From Spirochaetota bacterium (GTDB taxonomy: Bacteria; Spirochaetota; Spirochaetia; Treponematales; UBA12059): a DNA stretch of 5,872 nt. Below, one piece after another: positions 1 through 4,716 of the stretch. Positions within the stretch are counted from its first letter, which is position 1. Each line of letters opens with the position of its first letter. The position numbers were made by a program, and so were the translations under genes. Location: NCBI GenBank assembly GCA_029565815.1, contig JAKQNL010000129.1:1-5872 (forward strand). Direction: 5' to 3'. The notes beneath the pieces were generated by a model. It did no database searches. It had not been told where the DNA came from and saw nothing but the letters and a program-made list of their open reading frames with translations.

Positions 1-473
1 GGCCGGTCTATGTGCGCGGGTATGACTAAAGCCCCGCGGCTGCTGGCGCTTTCGCACAGTTCGTCCCAGCCAAGGTTCAAGGCCGCGCCGTAGTACAGCT
101 CGGGCATATCCAACACGTTTTCGTCTTCGTCCACCACTACCTGATCGCCAAGCTGCTCTGGATCGTAGGGGATGCGAGGCAGGTGCTCGGCCAGGAATTC
201 GCCAAAATCTGCGGCCGCCTGGGGATCTGCAAACAGGCACAAAAGGTGGGCTTCCTCGGCGGAACATGCTTCCATGCCGTACAATGCGCTTATGCCTTCG
301 CGGCGGGCGCATACAGCGAAGGCTGGGGCGTTTAAGGCTGCGTTGTGGTCCGTAATGGCCATAAGCTGTAAGCCGCGCGCGGCACCATCGTGGGCAAGCC
401 TGGACGGAGACATGTCCAAGCTAGCGCACGGTGACAGGCAGGAATGATTGTGGAAATCGCAGGCCGTGTACAC
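1..473 (-). CDS. PHP-domain metal-dependent phosphoesterase, 3' end cut by window edge
   Basis: Manual translation of the minus strand from a GTG at 473-471 gives 157 residues with no stop before the edge. Metal-site residues of the PHP (polymerase and histidinol phosphatase) superfamily are visible: His8-x-His10 near the N-terminus, Asp42-His43 in ITDHN, Glu68, His76 and His154 in VIPAHIDRP. The stretch from residue 8, HNHSCLSPCASLDMSPSR, is typical of the PHP proteins found beside [FeFe] hydrogenase genes. Family members hydrolyse phosphoesters with bound metals; the substrate here is unknown. The GTG start is chosen because it places the HxH motif at residues 8-10, as in relatives, and because an in-frame TGA lies three codons upstream. 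An AAGGG lies about 12 bases before the GTG, so the ribosome site is loosely placed. It is the third gene of the leftward operon, 9 bases after the DRTGG gene. Family confident, exact role inferred. Confidence 0.9.
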   Translation of the reverse strand, partial: MYTACDFHNHSCLSPCASLDMSPSRLAHDGAARGLQLMAITDHNAALNAPAFAVCARREGISALYGMEACSAEEAHLLCLFADPQAAADFGEFLAEHLPRIPYDPEQLGDQVVVDEDENVLDMPELYYGAALNLGWDELCESASSRGALVIPAHIDR

Positions 474-476
474 GGC
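463..476 (-). repeat. Perfect 14-bp palindrome over the PHP start codon
   Basis: GCCGTGTACACGGC is its own reverse complement and contains the GTG start codon (473-471) of the PHP gene. In the leftward mRNA it could fold as a 5-bp stem with a GUAC loop, placing the first two bases of the start codon in the stem. This could lower initiation unless ribosomes finishing the upstream gene open it. It may also be chance, since most of it is coding. Confidence 0.5.
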
Positions 477-482
477 GTTGTG

Positions 483-821
483 TCAGCCCTTGGAGCCCAG
501 GGCGGCGTACAGTATGCCGGATACCTGGAACTGGGTTTGTCCGCTAACGTGCAGCGCAATGCGCTCTTCCCTGGCGGCTTCTACCATGTCGTCGGGAATG
601 GGCCTGTCGTTGCAGATGATAATGGCTGCCAGGTTGAGCATGGACGCCACGGCAACCGTGTTGCGGTGCGCTTGTATGGTTATAAGTACATAATCAGCCG
701 AGGCCCGAGCCATCACGTCGGATAAAAGGTCGGATGTATACGCCCCTGCGATGGGCCTGTCGTCGAATGCTTCCTGGACCGGCGTAAGCGTAAGTACGCG
801 GGGCAGTTCGGAAATGTTCAT
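483..821 (-). CDS. DRTGG-domain protein of the hydrogenase-associated type
   Basis: This 112-residue protein consists of little more than one DRTGG-like domain. DDRPIAGAYTSDLLSDVMA (from about residue 19) matches the family pattern of a D-R pair followed by a G-x-x-x-SDLLSDV motif. The C-terminus, VSGILYAALG, also matches small stand-alone DRTGG proteins. DRTGG domains are regulatory or ligand-binding modules, often linked to CBS domains; no enzymatic function is claimed. The ATG at 821 is preferred over the in-frame ATG at 833 because GGAG lies 6 bases before it and relatives start with M-x-ISE. It is the middle gene of a leftward operon, 57 bases after the CBS-HATPase gene and 9 bases before the PHP gene, with its TGA stop in the PHP frame. 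Membership is quite sure; the ligand and partner are unknown. Confidence 0.87.
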   Translation of the reverse strand: MNISELPRVLTLTPVQEAFDDRPIAGAYTSDLLSDVMARASADYVLITIQAHRNTVAVASMLNLAAIIICNDRPIPDDMVEAAREERIALHVSGQTQFQVSGILYAALGSKG

Positions 822-827
822 TCTGTA

Positions 828-831
828 CTCC
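828..831 (-). promoter_or_regulatory. Ribosome-binding site deciding the DRTGG gene start
   Basis: GGAG on the minus strand lies 6 bases before the ATG at 821 and overlaps the alternative ATG at 833. The alternative start has only an AAGGA two bases away, which is too close for normal initiation. This favours the shorter protein. Confidence 0.55.
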
Positions 832-878
832 ATGTTCCTTATGATACAGTCATGGTAACCCGAAAATCGACGGGTCGG

Positions 879-1826
879 CTATACCGGCGAGCCGGGTTCC
901 GTCTTTGGCGTGTGCAGGATGACCGCGATGACGGTGGTTCCCTTGCCTATAGCTGACTCGATGGAAAACTCGTTGGAAGATTTTCGTGCGTTGGGCAGCC
1001 CAAGGCCCGCGCCGAAACCCAGTGAGCGTATCCATTCGTTGGCGGTGGAAAAACCTTCCGTAAGCGCCGATTCTAGATTGGCGATGCCCGGGCCTGTATC
1101 CCTGGCCGTTATGACGGTTTTGTCCGGGCCCACCTCGAACTCCATGACGCCGCCATCGGAATGGATGACCTGGTTAAGTTCCAGCTCGTAGCTGGTTACC
1201 GAAGCCCGCCTTTGGACAGCTGGATCCACCCCCCGCTTTTTTAGTTCCGATTTAAGCGCAGCCGACGCGCGTCCGGCTGTCTCGAAGTCCCAGTGGCGGG
1301 TTGGAAAACTGAAGCTTTTACTATGCGCGGACGTGTTCTCCGGAGCGGGTTCGGCCTTTGCAAGACCCTCTTCCAGCCGCTCAACCTCGTGGTTCATTTC
1401 CACCAGTAATGCCCGGATTATGTCCTTTGCGCTGACGATGCCGGACAGGGCTCCATTTTTATCCAACACCGGAAAGCGCCGGTAGCCGTAGCGGTTAAGG
1501 TAGGTTATGGCAAAGGTAAGGGGCATGTCGGCTTCCAGGACGATGACCGATCGGGTCATGTGTTCTTGTGCACTCTGGTCTATCCAGCCGCCGTCCAGGG
1601 CTTCCAATATATTCTCTATGGTAACAAGCCCTATGAGCCTTGTGCCTTCCACCACGGGTACGCCGCTTATGCCGCGGTCCCGCATGAGCGAGCGTATATC
1701 CCGAAGGCTTGCATCCGGTGCTGCTGTTGCCAGGTCCCGTGACATGACATCGCCCACTTTGAGCCGGTAAATAAGCTCCAACACCGCTTTTGGGCCGGAG
1801 TTCAGGTCTATAGGTATGGATTCCAC
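879..1826 (-). CDS. Tandem CBS domains fused to an RsbT-like HATPase/serine-kinase domain
   Basis: The 315-residue protein has two CBS domains (about 22-79 and 86-144; LKVGDVMSRDL and GIVSAKDIIRALL mark their ends). A short charged helical linker follows (about 145-165), then a GHKL/HATPase_c domain (about 178-305). ATP-site motifs are visible: an N-box around Glu214-Asn218 (YELELNQVIHSDGG), DTGPGI at 243-248, the GFGAGLGLPNARK glycine lid at 270-282, and GKGTT at 294-298. The NEFSIES...GKGTT ending resembles RsbT-type anti-sigma or switch kinases. CBS pairs commonly bind adenine nucleotides, so the protein may sense energy charge and signal through ATP binding or phosphorylation of a partner; this is inference. 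The start is a GTG immediately preceded by GGC and an in-frame TAA, so no longer form is possible. Only AAGG, very close, serves as ribosome site. It is the first gene of the leftward operon with the DRTGG and PHP genes. Domain calls are strong, target unknown. Confidence 0.92.
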   Translation of the reverse strand: MESIPIDLNSGPKAVLELIYRLKVGDVMSRDLATAAPDASLRDIRSLMRDRGISGVPVVEGTRLIGLVTIENILEALDGGWIDQSAQEHMTRSVIVLEADMPLTFAITYLNRYGYRRFPVLDKNGALSGIVSAKDIIRALLVEMNHEVERLEEGLAKAEPAPENTSAHSKSFSFPTRHWDFETAGRASAALKSELKKRGVDPAVQRRASVTSYELELNQVIHSDGGVMEFEVGPDKTVITARDTGPGIANLESALTEGFSTANEWIRSLGFGAGLGLPNARKSSNEFSIESAIGKGTTVIAVILHTPKTEPGSPV

Positions 1827-1901
1827 GCCTTAGTGTCGCACGGCTTTTGCCTGTGGACAAGTGCCTTCTCGCTCTATGTGTTACGAAGCTTTGGGATAAT
1901 G

Positions 1902-1930
1902 TTGTTGCAATTGTAATTATGATATAGAAT
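1902..1930 (+). promoter_or_regulatory. Candidate distal rightward promoter inside the inverted repeat
   Basis: TTGTTG (1902-1907) and TAGAAT (1925-1930) are spaced 17 bases apart, matching 3 and 5 of 6 consensus bases. A transcript from here would read through the right repeat arm before reaching the TIGR03546 gene. AT-rich DNA gives such matches by chance, so this is weaker than the proximal promoter. Confidence 0.3.
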
Positions 1931-1939
1931 TAATTGAAA
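1910..1939 (-). promoter_or_regulatory. Candidate promoter for the leftward CBS/DRTGG/PHP operon
   Basis: On the minus strand a TTTCAA (1939-1934) is followed after 18 bases by TACAAT (1915-1910), which differs from the -10 consensus at one position. Transcription would start near 1903, just before the left repeat arm, giving a leader of about 77 bases. The -35 match is poor (3 of 6). It lies in the only AT-rich stretch of the intergenic region. Confidence 0.4.
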
Positions 1940-2045
1940 CAAACGCTCTTGTGCACCATGAGGGCGCTTGTGCGATGCTCTTGCCCGGCGTTCTGCTTGG
2001 CTTACCTTGTCCGCTGGAATTTTATCCCAAAGCTTCGTAACACTA

Positions 2046-2079
2046 GTCATTGGTTGCCATGACGCAGTCCTTGGGTCAT
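2046..2079. promoter_or_regulatory. Candidate operator: three GTCAT/ATGAC half-sites at the proximal promoter
   Basis: GTCAT at 2046-2050, its complement ATGAC at 2059-2063, and GTCAT again at 2075-2079 form two dyads (spacers of 8 and 11 bases). The middle copy touches the -35 element and the last runs into the -10 element, where a bound regulator would affect polymerase. Five-base half-sites are short and could be coincidence. Confidence 0.3.
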
Positions 2080-2082
2080 ACT
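2054..2082 (+). promoter_or_regulatory. Candidate main promoter of the rightward operon
   Basis: TTGCCA (2054-2059, 5 of 6 consensus) and CATACT (2077-2082, 4 of 6) are separated by 17 bases. The predicted transcription start near 2089 gives a short leader holding the ribosome site. It lies outside the inverted repeat, so it would not be affected by inversion of that segment. Confidence 0.5.
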
Positions 2083-2095
2083 TACAGTGCCTTTT

Positions 2096-2106
2096 CCTCC
2101 TGGAGG
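2096..2106 (+). promoter_or_regulatory. Strong ribosome-binding site of the TIGR03546 gene with adjacent complementary CCTCC
   Basis: GGAGG at 2102-2106, five bases before the ATG at 2112, fixes the start and argues against the open frame that extends upstream to 1968. It is directly preceded by its complement, CCTCC-T-GGAGG. A local fold of about three base pairs could partly mask it, or two transcripts could pair there. Confidence 0.65.
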
Positions 2107-2111
2107 TTTTC

Positions 2112-2645
2112 ATGTTTCTAAAGTTAATTGCAAGGTTTTTTGCAGCGCTTAATTCCAACGCAAAAAAGGAGCAGATAGCCGCCGGTATTGCATGCGGTTT
2201 GTTGCTTGGCCTTGTGCCCGCGGGAAACCTGTTGTGGATAGCGCTGTTTTTGCTTACGTTTTTTTTCAAGATCCATTACGGCATGCAGATGCTGGCCATG
2301 GCCCTGTTCAAGCTACTTGCGCTGCCGCTGGCTCCGCTTGTGGACAAGCTTGGCTGGGCCGTTCTGAACGCGCCTTTCCTGCAGCCTGCATTTACCTCCC
2401 TGGCTGATATGCCCATTGCACCGCTTACCAGGTTCAACAACACGCTGGTTATGGGCGGCTTGCTTGTAGGCATTGTGCTGTGGGTTCCTGCCTTTTTCGG
2501 CTTTCGCTCGCTGGTGATACTGTACCGAAAAAAACTGTTGCCAAAACTGGAGCAAACAAAATTCTATAAGGCATTTATGAAGCTGCCCGGTGTTGCAAAG
2601 CTTGCCGGTTCGGTAGCTTCCATATCTGGCATGGGCAAGGACTGA
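2112..2645 (+). CDS. TIGR03546-family (DUF2062-like) integral membrane protein
   Basis: The 177-residue protein begins at an ATG five bases after a GGAGG. It has a short basic N-terminus, then a hydrophobic hairpin (about 22-53) with the motif GLLLGLVPAGNLLW, a second hydrophobic stretch (about 56-76), a soluble-looking loop (about 77-110) and a third membrane segment (about 111-138). It ends in a basic tail. Glycine/proline-rich membrane hairpins of this sort are seen in DUF2062 proteins. TIGR03546 members are uncharacterised and usually sit next to a TIGR03545 gene, as here, where the stop is seven bases before the next start. The stop TGA overlaps the GAGG ribosome site of the next gene, so translation is probably coupled. 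The two products likely act together in the inner membrane. Family assignment rests on pattern and pairing; no biochemical function is known to me. Confidence 0.85.
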   Translation: MFLKLIARFFAALNSNAKKEQIAAGIACGLLLGLVPAGNLLWIALFLLTFFFKIHYGMQMLAMALFKLLALPLAPLVDKLGWAVLNAPFLQPAFTSLADMPIAPLTRFNNTLVMGGLLVGIVLWVPAFFGFRSLVILYRKKLLPKLEQTKFYKAFMKLPGVAKLAGSVASISGMGKD

Positions 2646-2647
2646 GG
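2644..2647 (+). promoter_or_regulatory. Ribosome-binding site of the TIGR03545 gene, overlapping the upstream stop
   Basis: GAGG shares its first two bases with the TGA stop of the membrane-protein gene and lies five bases before the ATG at 2653. Placement supports this start and translational coupling of the pair. Confidence 0.6.
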
Positions 2648-2652
2648 CATCT

Positions 2653-4716
2653 ATGAACACCGAAACGAAAACCGTGAAAACCGCAAAGCCGGGGAAAGTG
2701 CCCCGTACGTTCCGAAAAGTCATGAGCGTGGAACGCTGGAACAAGCGCTGGTTCCGTTATATCGAGCAGGAAAACGACCGCAGCTTTTTCCGTTCTTGTT
2801 TTACCGAGTCGCAAGGTTCCATGCTCGGCCTTGCTCCGGCGGATAAAGCCCAGGCTAAGCGCATGAAGCGGTTGTGTAAGGCTATTGTTGCAAATCGAGG
2901 CGTATTCAAAGCAGGACCCATCCTGGCTGCGGCCATCCTTGTCGTCGGCATAGCGGTGTTTGGTCTGTTCTTCATGAATCCTTTGCTGGAGAAGGCGGCG
3001 GAGCTTGGTTTGCAGGCAGCTTTTGGCGCAAAAGCAGAGGTGGATGGCCTGCGTTTTTCTCCTTTTGGCATGAGCTTTTCCATGGACCATGTTGCTGTAG
3101 CCGACCGGGAAGAGCCTATGACGAACCTGTTTGAAACAGGCCGCCTTGCGCTGGCTATAAGTCCTGCCGCCGTATTCCGCGGCAAGCTGTACATACGCGA
3201 GGCAACGGCCGATTCCATTTCCGTGGGAACTCCGCGGACGGTGTCCGGGGCCCTGCCCGACAAGCCAGCATCGGCAAAAAAAGCTGCAGAACCAGCCCCC
3301 GATGCACCGCCCCTAGTGGACTTTAAGAAGTTTGATGCACAAGCGCTTTTGGAACAGGAAAAAGCAAAGCTTGCTTCTCCGGTTGCATACGCGCAGGCTA
3401 CTGCTTCCTACATAGAAGCCTCTGCCCGGTGGAAAGACAGGGCCGCAGCATCCTCGGAAGCGGTTGAAAATCTGCAGGCGCAAACCAAGACAGTGCTTGC
3501 AATCGATCCAAAAGCAATCACGAGCGTGGAGGCCGCAGCCGCGGCTATTGCTAGCGTAAAAAGCGCCCTCGGTTCGGTTGGAACTGTGGTGGCCGAAGCA
3601 AAGGCGGTAGCTTCCGGCGTAGGAGATGATACCAAAGCAGCCGCTGCGCTCTTGGCTGCGGCCAGGGCTGCGCTCCCGGCTGACATACGCTACCTGGTGT
3701 CTTTGGTGGATCCAAAAAGCGGAGCGGCCATGGCAGCCCTTGAGCCGCAGGTAAAAGCCATGCTGTCCAGCCAGGCTAAGCAATATTTGTATTATGCCCA
3801 GCGTGCGTGGACCATACTGAGCGGCTTGGCCGACAAAGTTCCTTCCGGCAAAGCCGCGGCAAAAAAACCTGCCCGAGTAGTCGCGCGCGGCCGCGATGTG
3901 TACTTTCCGTCTACGGCCTATCCGCGTTTCCGCCTTGGTCGCTTAAGCTCCAGCTTTAAGGATGATGATAAGGCCTGGGACATAGTGCTGAGCGAGATTT
4001 CCACCGAGCCTGCATTGGTGCCCGCTCCGGCCACGCTAAGCCTGGCCCTCGCTGTAGGCAGCTCTGCGTTCAAGGCGGATGCGAAACTGGACTTGCGCGG
4101 CCAGCCGGCCTGGAGCGCAGCCCTCGATGGCAGAGGCTTTGGCGTACAGCTTGGGTCCGCCCTGGCGTCGCTTGGGCTGGAAGGCTTACAAGGCAGCTTG
4201 GCTGGTTCCGGAACGGCACGCGGAAGCTCCCCGGACGATTTTTCCATGGGCCTAGTGCTGGAACTGAGTAAGGCAAGCGTTGCGAAACCAGAAGGAACCT
4301 TTGGTTCCGCCTTTGCCCAGGCTTTGGCTAAAACAGAAAGCCTGCAGGCGGACGTAGGTTTTGTTCGGGCTGCAGGAAGTGATGATACATTCACGCTCAC
4401 GACCAATATCGACGAGCTGGTAGGGCAGGCTATTTCCGCCCTTGCTAAGCAGTACGCGGACAAGGCAAAAGCGCAAGTGGAAAAAGCCATGCGGGACTAC
4501 GCGGCAAAGGAACTGGAAGGCAAGGTGTCCACCCAGGAATTAGACGCGCTTGCCGCGCTCATACGGGGCGACGAAGGAGCTGCCGGCGGCATAAAGGCGG
4601 CTTTGGATAAAAAGCTAGCGGACTTGGAAGCCCGCGCCAAGGAATTGGGCGCTGGCGCATTGCAGGGTTTGGGCATTCCGTCCATACCCGGAATCCCATC
4701 GACAGGAAAACCATGA
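2653..4716 (+). CDS. TIGR03545-family single-span envelope protein with AsmA-like segment
   Basis: The 687-residue protein has a basic, aromatic-rich N-terminal region (1-86), one membrane helix (about 87-108) and a large, presumably periplasmic remainder. Just after the helix, VDGLRFSPFGMSFSMDHVAVAD through GTPRTVSG (about 130-199) resembles the AsmA/DUF748 pattern of repeating beta elements. A Lys/Ala/Pro linker (about 203-220) leads to a long alanine-rich helical region (about 225-400), likely coiled coil. Then come RGRDVYFPSTAYPRFRLGRL (about 412-431, a family-typical motif), a beta-rich stretch (about 440-585) and a second helical region (about 586-670). The tail is Gly/Ile/Pro-rich (GIPSIPGIPS). 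AsmA-like proteins are implicated in moving lipids between membranes, so an envelope lipid or outer-membrane role is a reasonable guess, not shown. Its gene follows the TIGR03546 partner closely and overlaps pyruvate kinase by four bases. As I remember the family, the membrane helix is normally close to the N-terminus, making the 86-residue extension odd. Confidence 0.87.
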   Translation: MNTETKTVKTAKPGKVPRTFRKVMSVERWNKRWFRYIEQENDRSFFRSCFTESQGSMLGLAPADKAQAKRMKRLCKAIVANRGVFKAGPILAAAILVVGIAVFGLFFMNPLLEKAAELGLQAAFGAKAEVDGLRFSPFGMSFSMDHVAVADREEPMTNLFETGRLALAISPAAVFRGKLYIREATADSISVGTPRTVSGALPDKPASAKKAAEPAPDAPPLVDFKKFDAQALLEQEKAKLASPVAYAQATASYIEASARWKDRAAASSEAVENLQAQTKTVLAIDPKAITSVEAAAAAIASVKSALGSVGTVVAEAKAVASGVGDDTKAAAALLAAARAALPADIRYLVSLVDPKSGAAMAALEPQVKAMLSSQAKQYLYYAQRAWTILSGLADKVPSGKAAAKKPARVVARGRDVYFPSTAYPRFRLGRLSSSFKDDDKAWDIVLSEISTEPALVPAPATLSLALAVGSSAFKADAKLDLRGQPAWSAALDGRGFGVQLGSALASLGLEGLQGSLAGSGTARGSSPDDFSMGLVLELSKASVAKPEGTFGSAFAQALAKTESLQADVGFVRAAGSDDTFTLTTNIDELVGQAISALAKQYADKAKAQVEKAMRDYAAKELEGKVSTQELDALAALIRGDEGAAGGIKAALDKKLADLEARAKELGAGALQGLGIPSIPGIPSTGKP

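Larger units (their letters stand above)
1878..2043. repeat. Perfect 22-bp inverted repeat pair enclosing 122 bp
   Basis: The left arm (1878-1899, beginning GTGTTACGAAGC) and the right arm (2022-2043, ending GCTTCGTAACAC) are exact reverse complements over 22 bases. Pairing stops on both sides (t1877/t2044 and t1900/t2021). The arms lie 51 bp from the leftward start codon and 68 bp from the rightward one, so both divergent genes have the same 22-base sequence in the same relative orientation upstream. No target-site duplication is visible next to the outer ends, which argues against a recent transposon-like insertion. Possible roles are recombination sites of an invertible promoter segment, paired operators for one regulator, or a relic of a small mobile repeat. 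No recombinase gene lies in the window. Confidence 0.9.
1827..2111. other. Divergent intergenic region between the two operons
   Basis: These 285 bases separate the two divergent first genes and are the only sizeable non-coding stretch in the window. They hold a 22-bp inverted repeat pair, an AT-rich island at about 1900-1944 with promoter-like motifs in both directions, a better rightward promoter at 2054-2082, and a strong ribosome site at 2102-2106. Reading frames crossing it have no ribosome site and no recognisable protein. No RNA gene or intrinsic terminator was seen. Confidence 0.8.

Noticed and set aside
172..725. Plus-strand frames at 172-447 and 444-725
   Set aside because: They are antisense to the PHP and DRTGG genes, which have clear family motifs on the minus strand; the plus-strand translations have none.
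1878..2043. Integron attC site
   Set aside because: The arms carry GTTA and TAAC at their ends but do not fit the full GTTRRRY/RYYYAAC cores, the span is longer than usual, and no cassette array or integrase is visible.
1878..2043. Intrinsic transcription terminator
   Set aside because: The arms are 122 bases apart, no U-run follows either arm, and the region is between two divergent starts where no gene ends.
1968..2111. Upstream in-frame extension of the TIGR03546 gene from a TTG at 1968
   Set aside because: It has no ribosome site, runs through the right repeat arm and the likely promoter, and the ATG at 2112 has a strong GGAGG at the right distance. The membrane protein starts as expected from 2112.
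1874..2269. Minus-strand frame of 131 residues across the intergenic region
   Set aside because: It overlaps the real TIGR03546 gene on the other strand, contains the repeat arms and resembles no protein family; it is a chance open frame.
2653..4716. Chromosome-segregation or chemotaxis-like coiled-coil protein
   Set aside because: The alanine-rich helices alone would suggest this, but the single membrane helix, the AsmA-like segment after it and pairing with a TIGR03546 gene fit TIGR03545 better.
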